A DNA stretch of 64,000 nucleotides from Flavobacteriales bacterium (lineage in GTDB: Bacteria; Bacteroidota; Bacteroidia; Flavobacteriales_D; Parvicellaceae). Below the pieces are notes generated by a model. The model saw only the letters and a program-made list of their open reading frames with translations, ran no database searches and was not told where the DNA came from. Of the stretch, positions 8,873 to 18,649 are shown in pieces (the stretch's first letter is position 1; every line of letters starts with the position of its first letter). A program made the translations under genes and the position numbers. The stretch lies in NCBI GenBank assembly GCA_025210295.1, contig JAOASC010000016.1, positions 372,001-436,000 of the forward strand, given 5' to 3'.

Positions 8873-10876
8873 GAATATGATTTTTTGAGAAGTAACTCCT
8901 TTTTCTGTTGTAATAAACAGATAGTATACACCTGCGTTTTGTTTAGGGAGCTGAACCGTTTTTGGTTGCAACTGGTGGTACTCAGCAACTAAAGTTCCAG
9001 ATACATTGAATAACTGTATTCGCTCTATTCTTTCAGCGCTCTCTATATTTACAATAGCATTAGTGGGATTAGGGTACAATTGTATTGCATTATCATTTGA
9101 TTTTTCAAAACCTACACCTTGAATTGTGATGGTATTTGAAGTTCCTTCACATCCATTTTGATCGACAAATGTTACGGTATAATTTCCATTTATTGTATAT
9201 TCATAAATAGAATCATTCGCCCCTACAATACTATTCCCATCTAAATTCCATTGTATAGTGCCATTAGTGGTCGTGGTTTCTAATTGATTACCATTTTGAA
9301 TAATTGTAATTACTGGTATAGGATTCACAACAATAGTCACCTGTTCGGAATGACTACAATTTCCATCGTTTACTGTAGCGGTATATGTTTGTGTGCTTAA
9401 TGGTGAAAAAGCAACATTATCTACCACCCCATTATTCCAACTTGCAGCAGTTAATGCATCTGTGGTTAATGTTACAAGATCTCCTTTACAAATCGTATCT
9501 TGACTAGAAAAAATATCAAAACTCAGGTTACATCCACTATACTCGTATGCTCCTACATCAACACCATTACCTTGAGGTCTACTTGTTCCTTCTATATCAA
9601 CTGCTGGTGCTCCTGTAGAAATTCCAGCATCAATTGCAGATGCAGTAGCTATCAGCTGTAAATCAGCGGCATTATGATTCACAAAAAAGTTACTGTAATT
9701 AGCACTTGCCCCCAACAGAATATTATTGGTAACTGTTCCTATATTTTGATCATTTGCCATTGTTGGAACGAGGTTATTCATAATGGTATTATTGGTACTT
9801 GGTGTTCCACTATAAATTCCTCCATCTGTTTTATGAGCTGTAATTTTTATCCATGCTGGTCCTACATTTCCAAATTGTTGAGGGTCATTAGGATCTTGAT
9901 AACTCACGTCATAAGGATCTATCACGGTATTATTCACTATTCTACAATTGGTAGCTCCGGTTAAAGTTATTCCATGCCAATTATCTACAATTACAACATT
10001 ATTTTCAATGGTCCAGTTATTATACATCCCATCAAAGCATCCTATTCCTTGCATTGAACCTCTAAATTGTCGGGTAGTATCGGTACAGTTAATAATCGTA
10101 TTTTGTTTAATTACAACATTATTTACTATTGCATTCCCAACTGGGCAACAACTGTAAGATTGAAAACCGTCATAATGGTTTTCGCTATAATAATAAACAG
10201 AGACATTATCCAAAATTGAATTCCCAATATAAGCACAATCATCACCTAATCCTCTTACTCCATCTATTGTAAAATACTGAACAGTATTCCCAATAAATTG
10301 AGAGTTAGAAGAACTCATGGTTAATCCAATAGCTATATTTTTAATGGTATTGTAATTAAATTTATGTCCTGTTCCTCTTGAAAATACTCCGTTATTTGCT
10401 TTGGTCCTCCAATCATTTCTTGTCCAGTTATTGGTTGTAAGATTAGATGTAATCGTACAGTTTATAACTGTGATATTATTGGTATTGGAATATAAATCAA
10501 TAAGATTAATGGGATACTGACTCGTATTTTCAGATTGTATGATCAAACCGTTTAAGAGCCAAAAAGCAGCATGTGCTGTATTTCCTATACGTATACGTTC
10601 AATAATTGGACTATGACCTGTATGCGATATAATTTCAACATTTGAAGAATTCACTCCTGTAATTTTAGGAAATCCATGATTTCCGCTTAACAAAATGATT
10701 TTATCTCCTCCATTAAATGTTGTTCCTTGATTAAAGACTGCTTCTAATGAACCCCAAGGAGCTGCTTGTGTCCCAGGATTCGTCATACTTCCATTAACAG
10801 GATCACAGTAATAGTTAATACTCCAACTATAAAAAGGGGCGATCGCAAAAATTATTACCAATAAATTCTTCATCAT
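8864..10876 (-). CDS. Secreted right-handed beta-helix protein with T9SS sorting domain
   Basis: About 670 residues. The frame is open to a TTG at 10900, but the adjacent ATGs at 10876/10873 begin a clean signal peptide (KNLLVIIFAIAPFYSWS), so I start there. A parallel beta-helix fills the first 430 residues, with many repeats of the N-N-x-I-x-N-x-I/V type. It ends in GTSRPQGNGVDVGAYEY, typical of choice-of-anchor Q proteins. Two Ig/PKD-like segments follow, and then a T9SS type A tail (LYPNPTNAIV...GVYYLFI). It probably binds or cleaves a polysaccharide at the surface; no catalytic residues are evident. Confidence 0.82.
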   Translation of the reverse strand: MMKNLLVIIFAIAPFYSWSINYYCDPVNGSMTNPGTQAAPWGSLEAVFNQGTTFNGGDKIILLSGNHGFPKITGVNSSNVEIISHTGHSPIIERIRIGNTAHAAFWLLNGLIIQSENTSQYPINLIDLYSNTNNITVINCTITSNLTTNNWTRNDWRTKANNGVFSRGTGHKFNYNTIKNIAIGLTMSSSNSQFIGNTVQYFTIDGVRGLGDDCAYIGNSILDNVSVYYYSENHYDGFQSYSCCPVGNAIVNNVVIKQNTIINCTDTTRQFRGSMQGIGCFDGMYNNWTIENNVVIVDNWHGITLTGATNCRIVNNTVIDPYDVSYQDPNDPQQFGNVGPAWIKITAHKTDGGIYSGTPSTNNTIMNNLVPTMANDQNIGTVTNNILLGASANYSNFFVNHNAADLQLIATASAIDAGISTGAPAVDIEGTSRPQGNGVDVGAYEYSGCNLSFDIFSSQDTICKGDLVTLTTDALTAASWNNGVVDNVAFSPLSTQTYTATVNDGNCSHSEQVTIVVNPIPVITIIQNGNQLETTTTNGTIQWNLDGNSIVGANDSIYEYTINGNYTVTFVDQNGCEGTSNTITIQGVGFEKSNDNAIQLYPNPTNAIVNIESAERIERIQLFNVSGTLVAEYHQLQPKTVQLPKQNAGVYYLFITTEKGVTSQKIIFTK

Positions 10877-10936
10877 GACTACACACTGATTAACAACCAA
10901 TTAAAGATGCAATATACTACTTTTATTTTGCTGATC

Positions 10937-12043
10937 TTAGGTTGTTAATCGAAATGCTAATTTTTGAAACTCTACACCATTAATAATTACAGAAACTTCA
11001 TGTTTTCCCTCATAATACTTCCGCGTTGTAATGGGTTTAAAAGATTGTTTTTTATTGACAATGGTATTAGAATTAGCTGGATAATTCTTTTCACTAATCT
11101 TGAACACTTTTTTAGACCAAGTACCATTTGCTTTCAAAAAATAAATCGCATATTCCAATCTAATTTTCGAATGTGATTGATTATTATTAATGACTTCAAA
11201 TTCAAACTCTAGGTACTCACCAACGCTCACTAATGGTGTTTTTACCGTTAAATTATCGACTTGAATTTGATCCACAGCTCCAAAACCAAACAACGACATT
11301 ACCTCTTGATTGCCTTGTTTTAACAAGGTTCTTGCAGCATGTTTAATCAATTTCTGACGCTCTTTTGTATCCTTATCCCAACTTTTTATTAATGCAATCA
11401 CCTCAGCTGGATGATCTTTAGAAATATCATTTAAATTATTGGCTACGCTCCTTCTAACATATTCAGAAGAATCATCTTTTAAATGCTCTAGTATTGGAAA
11501 AATAGGTTCAGGTTTTGTCTTTAATACAGGTACAGCCATTGCCCATGGTAACCTAGGCCTTATTCCTTCTGACGCTAATCTTCTTACATGCAAGTTCTCA
11601 TGTAATGCCCACTGAAGCATTTGTTGGGTCATCTGTTGATAATATTTCAAAAAGAAAGGACGAACTGCAAACTCGCAAGTAATAAACTGTGTAATTTCCT
11701 CCATTGCTGAAACAGATCGATCATAATAATCTATTCCATACACTTCAATATAATCGGGTAAAAATATAAATGCCAAATGGTCTGAACCAAAACCATTACC
11801 TTTCAGAACAGGAATCAATTCCAATAAAAACTCAACATCTTTTTCGAAGTCGTTCGTCAGGTATTTGTTTAACGTCAGCGTAACATGACGCATTCGTTCT
11901 TTTAACTCTTTTTCTTTCCATTCTTTATTAAAAATACTTTCCAAAAATCCTTCACGATCAAATTCTGGTAAGACCTCAACAATTGAACTTGTTAGTTTAT
12001 CAAAAAAAGAGACACTATAAACATTTTTTAAAAGTTCAGCCAT
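10937..12043 (-). CDS. DNA alkylation repair glycosylase, AlkC-like, with C-terminal Ig-like domain
   Basis: A 368-residue protein. Residues 1-255 are HEAT-like alpha repeats with the AlkC/AlkD signatures HVRRLASEG and RPRLPWA and a second repeat EYVRRSVANNLNDISK. These non-base-flipping glycosylases excise alkylated purines. Residues 260-368 are a beta-rich domain resembling the Ig-like module known in the AlkC-alpha subgroup, thought to contact DNA. It starts 2 bp after the transglutaminase-like gene and is the last gene of the accC-led run. AlkC versus AlkD is judged from motifs and the extra domain. Confidence 0.68.
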   Translation of the reverse strand: MAELLKNVYSVSFFDKLTSSIVEVLPEFDREGFLESIFNKEWKEKELKERMRHVTLTLNKYLTNDFEKDVEFLLELIPVLKGNGFGSDHLAFIFLPDYIEVYGIDYYDRSVSAMEEITQFITCEFAVRPFFLKYYQQMTQQMLQWALHENLHVRRLASEGIRPRLPWAMAVPVLKTKPEPIFPILEHLKDDSSEYVRRSVANNLNDISKDHPAEVIALIKSWDKDTKERQKLIKHAARTLLKQGNQEVMSLFGFGAVDQIQVDNLTVKTPLVSVGEYLEFEFEVINNNQSHSKIRLEYAIYFLKANGTWSKKVFKISEKNYPANSNTIVNKKQSFKPITTRKYYEGKHEVSVIINGVEFQKLAFRLTT

Positions 12044-12045
12044 AA

Positions 12046-13008
12046 TTATACTTTTAATACACTCACTCGAACATTACTTGCATATTTACCCCCTGGATAG
12101 GTATCAAAATAATCAAAGTTCAACCAAATAAAACCATCTTTATCTTGATAATAATATATTGGTTTATTTTTAGACTCGGCTTCAAACAATTCATTTTTAA
12201 TCAAATACGCTACAATTTCTAAATCTTTCTTCTTCCCTATTTTAACTTCAGGATAAAGGTGTCCGGTAATTGTACTATCTGGATTAGTAATAATTGTTCT
12301 AACCAATTGCACTTCTCCTCCTATAGCCTTAATTAATCCAGCCATTGTAATACTGTAATCATCACAATCCCCTTTCAGCTTTTCATCTTCATCAAGTAAT
12401 AGTAAAGTTTGGCTACTTTTCACATATAAATCTTCCCCATGTGGATCAAACACATAATTCCAACGATTACGAACTTCTTTAAAAATAGACAACGCTTGAT
12501 TAATCTTTAAACTAGGCATTATCTTTTTATAAGGATCAAAGTTTTTTATTGCCCAATTTGCTGCCACTTCTCTTGTTTTAGGGCTGTTATAATCTATAGC
12601 ATAAACAATCAAAGCCTCACGACTAAATGTATTTTTCTTTTCCTCAAACTGATATGGTGTAGCATGTTCCTTTAGGTTATAGACAAATGAAGAATAATCA
12701 TAATATAAGTTATTAAAATCGTAGTAGCCTAACCAACTACTAACAGACAACCCTATAAAACCAACCCCCAATAAAATATAAGAAGCCTTAAAATAGGCTT
12801 GAATAATAATATAGAAGATAATAAATAGCCCTCCAAATAAGATAATATTATCTATTCTCAATCCATTTCCTATAGGAATTTTAATAACGGGAACCTCTTT
12901 GTATAGGGTAACAAAAATTGGCAACACAATTAGCATAGAAAGAATGCTAGTCAACAACCCCGAAAGAGAGTCTTTTAATCGACTGATAAAAGGTTGTTTA
13001 ACACTCAT
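12046..13008 (-). CDS. Membrane-anchored transglutaminase-like protein
   Basis: A 320-residue protein with three hydrophobic segments (about residues 15-35, 53-70 and 75-93), followed by a transglutaminase/papain-fold domain. The catalytic triad is visible: Cys215 in GDCDDYS, His250 in TGHLYPEV and Asp299 in WLNFDY. Bacterial members act as peptidases, amidases or crosslinkers, often on envelope proteins. It lies between a DUF5777 outer-membrane protein and the AlkC-like gene with spacings of 6 and 2 bp. The substrate is unknown. Confidence 0.75.
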   Translation of the reverse strand: MSVKQPFISRLKDSLSGLLTSILSMLIVLPIFVTLYKEVPVIKIPIGNGLRIDNIILFGGLFIIFYIIIQAYFKASYILLGVGFIGLSVSSWLGYYDFNNLYYDYSSFVYNLKEHATPYQFEEKKNTFSREALIVYAIDYNSPKTREVAANWAIKNFDPYKKIMPSLKINQALSIFKEVRNRWNYVFDPHGEDLYVKSSQTLLLLDEDEKLKGDCDDYSITMAGLIKAIGGEVQLVRTIITNPDSTITGHLYPEVKIGKKKDLEIVAYLIKNELFEAESKNKPIYYYQDKDGFIWLNFDYFDTYPGGKYASNVRVSVLKV

Positions 13009-13014
13009 TTTCTA

Positions 13015-13857
13015 TTACATTTTAAACAATCGTCCAAAAGCAAAACCTAAGCGAAAACCTCCATTTTCCCATGTTGAATTGGTATAAGGTAAATACTGAC
13101 TTTCTGTAAACCCAGGTGAATTGCTAAATAGAATACGGAAAACGTGCCCTCCAGTATTGAACTCTAAACCAATTGTTAATGGATCATAATAGGTCTGTCC
13201 TAAGACACTTCTTGAGTTAGGCAGATTTAAGTAATATTCGGTAGTCAAAGCCAATATTTTATTTATTTGCAATTTTGCTCCAAAACCAATACTCCCCATC
13301 GTATTCACATCTTCGAAAGCGACATAATTTCGATGCATTAACGTTGGTACTACCTGTACTGAAAAGCGATCATTCAACTTTTTAGATATTAAGGCTTGAA
13401 ATGTATATGCTAAACGATGAACATTGTTTTGAAAAGAAACAGGAGAAGTAGAGTCTGAACTAGCTTCCATTGTTGAATAAGAAGCATTAGCTAATAAAGC
13501 AACATTAACTGGATTCCCTCCCTTTTCTTGTTGCATCAATTTATATTTAAAAAAGCCGTTGACTAACTCACGATATGGCCCCGCTCCTTTACTAATAGAA
13601 AAACCTGTTAACAGGTTATTAGTAATCCCATAATCAGCACCAAACGAAACATCAGTTGTATAGAATGTATTTTTTAACCCATTTGAATAGTCTCCGAATT
13701 TATGTCCAAAGAAAAGATCCAACTCTTTTTTCCACAAAGTTTCAGTGGTATGTCCGTTTCCTAAACGAGTAGCATTAAAGGTGTTGTATACTTTTTCCTG
13801 AGCCAATACTCCCAAAGAAACACACATTGCTACTACTAATAAAATCGATTTTAACAT
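13015..13857 (-). CDS. DUF5777 family outer-membrane beta-barrel protein
   Basis: A 280-residue exported protein with a signal peptide (about 1-19). It then shows the DUF5777 pattern NATRLGNGHTTETL...LDLFFGHKFGDY near residues 28-57 and YGITNNLLTGFS near 76-87. Alternating amphipathic strands to the C-terminus suggest a barrel. The role of the family is unknown; some members lie beside cytochrome or lipid-metabolism genes. It is separated by 4-6 bp from both neighbours, so it is part of the accC-led transcription unit. Confidence 0.75.
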   Translation of the reverse strand: MLKSILLVVAMCVSLGVLAQEKVYNTFNATRLGNGHTTETLWKKELDLFFGHKFGDYSNGLKNTFYTTDVSFGADYGITNNLLTGFSISKGAGPYRELVNGFFKYKLMQQEKGGNPVNVALLANASYSTMEASSDSTSPVSFQNNVHRLAYTFQALISKKLNDRFSVQVVPTLMHRNYVAFEDVNTMGSIGFGAKLQINKILALTTEYYLNLPNSRSVLGQTYYDPLTIGLEFNTGGHVFRILFSNSPGFTESQYLPYTNSTWENGGFRLGFAFGRLFKM

Positions 13858-13861
13858 AAGT

Positions 13862-15787
13862 TTAATTTGTTTTAACTAGACGTAAAACCTTTTTAAAATT
13901 GTCTTGTTTGACTAAGAAATAATATACTCCTGGAGCTGAATTTCCTAGATCAAAATCTAGTTGTTGTTGGTTCTCAATATCAATAACCTGTTGCGAATAT
14001 AGTAATTGTCCACTTTCTGATATAATATTGACTTCTATTTTCCCTTTTATCCCTCCAATTTTTAATGTTGTTAAACGTTGCGTTGGATTTGGATATAAGA
14101 TTGCTTTTACATTTTCTAAATGTACTCCACATGGAGCATTAATTGTCGCTACAGAATCTTTCTCTATAGGATGCCATGTCGTTGAATCTACCTTAGATGG
14201 ATCTGTACACGATAACATTGGTTCTATGTTCTCTAAATGATTATTAGTTAGAGAATCTGACCATTCCTGATCAACATTTACATTGATGGTTGCCAAATTT
14301 GAAGCGTACACAAAGGTGCTTCTTCCATGATCCTTTGCAGAATACTTAAACTTTTTACCAGACGGTGTAATCAATTCAGTTTTTCCATAATAAATCCCAG
14401 CTGTATACAACTGGTTGTTTTGAATGCTGGTATGCTGAATAAGAGACCAACTTTTATCTGACTGAATATCTTTCTGAGTTGAAACTAAACTATCTCCCAA
14501 CCATACACTTGAAAAACTGGTATGATCTTTTGAAGTAATTGAATCTATATTCGGATTATTAAAATCCAAAGTTCGATCAAAAGTTCCAGAAATATAGGTT
14601 ACTCCTTTTTGATCCAATGCGATACCTACTCCTTCACAATCATTACCATAGTCTTTATTTTTATAAAAATTGGCAAAGTCAGTATCTCCATTAGGCATAA
14701 ATGCACAATAGAAAAAGCTATTGGTTGAAGTGTGATTAAATTTTGTTTTATTTACTGGTGAAACTCCTTTAGATATAGAACATTCATAGGAATAAGAACC
14801 TGTAACAAATATTTTCCCTTTCTCATTAGTTGTCACCGCTTTTAAACGTTGGTGATTTCTTCCTCCAAATTGAACTAGCCACGCTAACGAATCTTTTGAG
14901 GTATACTTTGCTAAATAAGCATCATGTGAATCATAATAGCCATCATTTGTTAAAGAATCCTTTGAAGTAAACCCTATGGAACCTTTGAATGGGCCATATA
15001 GTAATACATTATCTTGATGATCAATATGAATTTGCGGTGGCTTTGAGGAATCCCATTCCTTTTCTCGGTATCGCAATGGAATCTTTTTAATGAGCTTCCC
15101 TGCTTTATCCAATTTATAAATGGAGATTCTATTTTTCTTATTCATGGGTCCAGCTATAGAATCTAGAATATGCGCCCCTTCTTTTAGCGTTCCTGTATGA
15201 TAAAAAGACCAATAAATTTCTCCTTTACTATTCACCTCTAGATCTCCAGATTGCCCAAAGATTTCATGATAAGCTTTTGCCCAAATACAATCTCCTTTAG
15301 GAGAGTACCTCGCTAAAAATAAAAATTGAGTTTGGTGTAACTTACCTTTGGGTTTAGGGAAGCCCAGTTTAATTGTTTTCTTTTTAATAGAAGGGAATGT
15401 CCCCACACCATCAAAAAAACCAGCAACTAACAGATCTCCATTAGGAGCGATTGTCATGGTATTAATTCGACCATCGTAAGCACTTTCAAAATCTAGTCCC
15501 CAAATGGCTTTACCCTTTTTATCTAATTTGATAATTGCTCTAGAGACATGTCTTCCGTAGGTAAACTTCTTTTTTAGCTCTGGAACTGTTAACTCCATTG
15601 AGTAATTAATCCCGACGTAAGCATTTCCTTTTGGATCAACAGCCATATCCCCTAAATCGGTGGTATTATAGCCATCAAAAATAAAATTCCACTTCGCTTC
15701 AGTCTTCGATTGAGCGTATCCAAAACCTGTTAATATTATACAACTAATAAAAACAGGTAATCGATTTATTTTACTCAATAAAGTCAT
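13862..15787 (-). CDS. Secreted SBBP-repeat-like protein with T9SS sorting domain
   Basis: 641 residues from the ATG at 15787. The open frame reaches a GTG at 15799 inside accC, but the later ATG starts a good signal peptide (LPVFISCIILTGFGYAQ). The body repeats units of the kind D-x-x-GN-x-Y-V-x-G-x-x, as in SBBP/beta-propeller secreted proteins (for example DPKGNAYVGI, APNGDLLVAG, NEKGKIFVTGSY, DQKGVTYISGTF). The tail is a T9SS type A domain (LYPNPTQRLTTLKI...GVYYFLV). The function is unknown; it is probably a surface protein. It follows accC by 4 bp. Confidence 0.78.
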   Translation of the reverse strand: MTLLSKINRLPVFISCIILTGFGYAQSKTEAKWNFIFDGYNTTDLGDMAVDPKGNAYVGINYSMELTVPELKKKFTYGRHVSRAIIKLDKKGKAIWGLDFESAYDGRINTMTIAPNGDLLVAGFFDGVGTFPSIKKKTIKLGFPKPKGKLHQTQFLFLARYSPKGDCIWAKAYHEIFGQSGDLEVNSKGEIYWSFYHTGTLKEGAHILDSIAGPMNKKNRISIYKLDKAGKLIKKIPLRYREKEWDSSKPPQIHIDHQDNVLLYGPFKGSIGFTSKDSLTNDGYYDSHDAYLAKYTSKDSLAWLVQFGGRNHQRLKAVTTNEKGKIFVTGSYSYECSISKGVSPVNKTKFNHTSTNSFFYCAFMPNGDTDFANFYKNKDYGNDCEGVGIALDQKGVTYISGTFDRTLDFNNPNIDSITSKDHTSFSSVWLGDSLVSTQKDIQSDKSWSLIQHTSIQNNQLYTAGIYYGKTELITPSGKKFKYSAKDHGRSTFVYASNLATINVNVDQEWSDSLTNNHLENIEPMLSCTDPSKVDSTTWHPIEKDSVATINAPCGVHLENVKAILYPNPTQRLTTLKIGGIKGKIEVNIISESGQLLYSQQVIDIENQQQLDFDLGNSAPGVYYFLVKQDNFKKVLRLVKTN

Positions 15788-15791
15788 GAAT

Positions 15792-17267
15792 TTATACACG
15801 ATTTACCTCCCAAGCTTTCACTTCACTTGATGGAGAGTAATCTGGTTTAATCTCATTAGCATCAACAAAATAATTGGCCATTATTGCTGCCACTTCTTTT
15901 TCATCTTTAGTTGAATTATCCATTACTTCTGGGGATTGAAAATAGTGTTTTACAAAATGAGTATCAAAATTTCCAGAAGTAAACGCTTCATGGTTGATTG
16001 CGTATTTACAGAAATCTAAGGTCGTTTCGATCCCAACAATATCATAATCTTCTATTGCTTTAGTCATTTTACGAATGGCCTCTTCTCTTGTTGGAGCATA
16101 GGTGATCAACTTAGCAATCATAGGGTCATAATAGATTGGAATTTCCATACCTTCTTCAAACCCATCGTCAACTCTAACCCCTTCACCTGTTGGCCTTTTA
16201 TAGACTTCTAATGTACCTATGTCTGGCAAGAAATTATTTTTAGGATCTTCAGCATACACACGAATTTCTAATGCATGCCCATTGATTTTTAAATCCTCCT
16301 GTGTAAAGCTTAATTTTTCACCTCGAGCAACTTTGATTTGTTCTTCAACTAAATCCACTCCCGTAATCATTTCTGTTACAGGGTGCTCAACTTGTAAACG
16401 GGTATTCATTTCTAAAAAGAAATATTCTCCATTTTCATATAAAAACTCTACCGTTCCAGCTCCAACATAATTACATGCTTTAGCTACCTGACAAGCAGAT
16501 TCTCCCATTGCGGCTCTTAATTCAGGTGTTAACACCGCTGACGGTGCTTCCTCTACCACTTTTTGGTGTCTTCTTTGAATAGAACACTCTCTCTCAAACA
16601 AATGCACTGTGTTACCATGTTTATCTGCTAAAACCTGAATTTCAATGTGGCGTGGTGATCCTACATAACGTTCAATAAATACCGCTCCATTACCAAATGC
16701 TTTTTCTGCTTCACTTACAGCTAAATTCATCTGCTCTTCAAACTCTTCTCTATTGTCTACAATACGCATCCCTTTTCCGCCTCCACCAGCTGAAGCTTTA
16801 ATTAAGATAGGATAACCTATATCATCTGCAATCTTTTTAGCTGCTTCAATATCTTCAATGGCTTCATCTAAACCAGGAACCATTGGTATTCCATAAGCTT
16901 TTACAGCCTGCTTAGCCGATAACTTATCTCCCATTACTTCCATCGACTCAGGAGATGGGCCAATAAATGTGATTCCTGCCTCAGTTACTTTTCTTGTAAA
17001 CTCCGCATTTTCACTTAAAAAACCATAGCCAGGATGAATTCCATCTACATTTAATTCTTTACATATTTGAATAATATTATCTCCCAATAAATAACTTTCA
17101 TTACTTGGTGGTGGCCCAACACAAACTGCTTCATCAGCATATTTTACAAATGGAGCATTGGCATCTGCTTCTGAATAAATCGCGACAGATTGAATCCCCA
17201 TTTTACGACAACTTCTCATTACTCGTAATGCTATCTCTCCTCTATTGGCTACTAATATCTTTTTCAT
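15792..17267 (-). CDS. accC: Biotin carboxylase subunit (acetyl-/acyl-CoA carboxylase)
   Basis: A 491-residue ATP-grasp enzyme that carboxylates biotin on a carrier protein, feeding acetyl-, propionyl- or methylcrotonyl-CoA carboxylation. It has the N-terminal domain KKILVANRGEIALRVMRSC, the glycine-rich ATP loop KASAGGGGKGM (about 156-166), and FLEMNTRLQVEHPVTE in the active site. It is about 40 residues longer than housekeeping AccC (about 450), which is common in stand-alone acyl-CoA carboxylase subunits of Bacteroidota. No carrier or carboxyltransferase gene is nearby, so the preferred acyl-CoA is open. It leads a five-gene minus run. Confidence 0.9.
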   Translation of the reverse strand: MKKILVANRGEIALRVMRSCRKMGIQSVAIYSEADANAPFVKYADEAVCVGPPPSNESYLLGDNIIQICKELNVDGIHPGYGFLSENAEFTRKVTEAGITFIGPSPESMEVMGDKLSAKQAVKAYGIPMVPGLDEAIEDIEAAKKIADDIGYPILIKASAGGGGKGMRIVDNREEFEEQMNLAVSEAEKAFGNGAVFIERYVGSPRHIEIQVLADKHGNTVHLFERECSIQRRHQKVVEEAPSAVLTPELRAAMGESACQVAKACNYVGAGTVEFLYENGEYFFLEMNTRLQVEHPVTEMITGVDLVEEQIKVARGEKLSFTQEDLKINGHALEIRVYAEDPKNNFLPDIGTLEVYKRPTGEGVRVDDGFEEGMEIPIYYDPMIAKLITYAPTREEAIRKMTKAIEDYDIVGIETTLDFCKYAINHEAFTSGNFDTHFVKHYFQSPEVMDNSTKDEKEVAAIMANYFVDANEIKPDYSPSSEVKAWEVNRV

Positions 17268-17329
17268 CTTGTTTTTTAATTAATGAAGCTAAAATTAACT
17301 CACTCCACGATAATAATTTTCGATAAGTA

Positions 17330-17337
17330 CAAATATA
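17330..17337 (-). promoter_or_regulatory. -7 promoter box of accC
   Basis: On the minus strand this reads TATATTTG, an exact TAnnTTTG match, 62 bp upstream of the accC ATG. No convincing -33 TTTG box was found. Confidence 0.4.
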
Positions 17338-17376
17338 AGAATATCTAGAGGATATGAAAATGGATCATGCACGGAG

Positions 17377-18582
17377 TCATTTTTTATTTTCCATCCTCAT
17401 TTTAATGACTAAAGCAGATAATAATGTGAGCCCAGCAATAAATACAATTGAATATTCTAGATTAAAGGCATCTGCAATAACTCCTGTTAATATTGCTCCT
17501 ATTGCATATCCCAAATCTCTCCACAATCTAAAAACCCCAATACTATTTGCTCGATCTTTTGGATTTGTATTTTCGGCTATGGCCGCTAAAAAAGTTGGAT
17601 AAACTAAAGCCGTTCCCCCTCCTAACATTAGCGACAATAATATATAATGAGCATAACTATTAGCATATATAAACAAAAATAAAGCTAAAGCTTGAAGTAA
17701 CATTCCTGTAAAAAGCAATTGCTTTTTAGGATATTTATCAGCCATTTTCCCTGTAAATAACTGCCCTATCCCCCAAACACCTGGATAGACTGCTGTGATA
17801 ACTCCTATTGCTTCTACATCAAATCCTTTTGTAGCCAATAAGATAGGAAAAACACCCCATACCATTCCATCATTTAAATTATTAATTAAACCAGCTTGTG
17901 ATATTGCTCCTAAATTGGGATGACGCCACGTTGTATCCCAAAAAGTATTTTTTAGAAGGGGAGTTGCATTGCTACTTGTTTCTTTAGCAACATGTCCCTT
18001 GGTATCTTTTACAAAAAAAACACTAAAAATTAACCCCAATAAAGTTAAGGTAATCCCTAGGTAAAAAGGATAAGGGCGTAACCCATAATGATGGGCAATC
18101 CATCCTGTAAAAAAAGCGACAATTGCAACAGAGAGATACCCAGCAAATTCATTTAACCCCATTGCAAAACCTCGATCTTTAGTCCCCACTAAATCTATTT
18201 TCATTACCACTGTACTACTCCATGCTAATCCTTGATTAATCCCCAAAAAAACATTAGCCAAAATAATCCAGTTCCAATTTTGAGCATACATCAAAACAAA
18301 AGGCACTGGAATAGCAAATAACCATCCCAAAATAAGTAACCTTTTCCTTCCAAACCGATTCGCAAGCACTCCTGTAAAATAGTTGGTAATCGCTTTGGTA
18401 ACTCCAAAGACAACAATAAAGGAAAGGATAGCAGTTTTTACAATTAAACCAAATTCTTTCGCTGCAATTTCTGGTAATAATGACCGCTCTAACCCTACCA
18501 TTCCTCCCACAAAAGCATTGACAATCACTAATAATGTAAATTGCTTCCAATTTTCTTTCAACCCAAGTTTAATTTCTGCCAT
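17377..18582 (-). CDS. MFS transporter
   Basis: A 401-residue inner-membrane protein of about 12 hydrophobic helices. The loop 2-3 signature of the major facilitator superfamily is visible as GVLANRFGRKRLLILG (about residues 70-85), with a second-half counterpart GKMADKYPKKQLL. The large central loop follows helix 6 (about 190-215). It lies 67 bp downstream of a Crp/Fnr regulator on the same strand, an arrangement that suggests local control. The substrate is unknown; drug efflux and small-metabolite transport are both possible. Confidence 0.88.
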   Translation of the reverse strand: MAEIKLGLKENWKQFTLLVIVNAFVGGMVGLERSLLPEIAAKEFGLIVKTAILSFIVVFGVTKAITNYFTGVLANRFGRKRLLILGWLFAIPVPFVLMYAQNWNWIILANVFLGINQGLAWSSTVVMKIDLVGTKDRGFAMGLNEFAGYLSVAIVAFFTGWIAHHYGLRPYPFYLGITLTLLGLIFSVFFVKDTKGHVAKETSSNATPLLKNTFWDTTWRHPNLGAISQAGLINNLNDGMVWGVFPILLATKGFDVEAIGVITAVYPGVWGIGQLFTGKMADKYPKKQLLFTGMLLQALALFLFIYANSYAHYILLSLMLGGGTALVYPTFLAAIAENTNPKDRANSIGVFRLWRDLGYAIGAILTGVIADAFNLEYSIVFIAGLTLLSALVIKMRMENKK

Positions 18583-18649
18583 CCCCTTATTCCTTACCCT
18601 GCAAAGTTCTTATGGCTTGACCTTATTTCCTTTAACAAATGTTAAATAA

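Noticed and set aside
10877..10900. Beta-helix protein start at the TTG at 10900
   Set aside because: The ATGs at 10876/10873 begin a normal signal peptide, and the extra residues would precede it.
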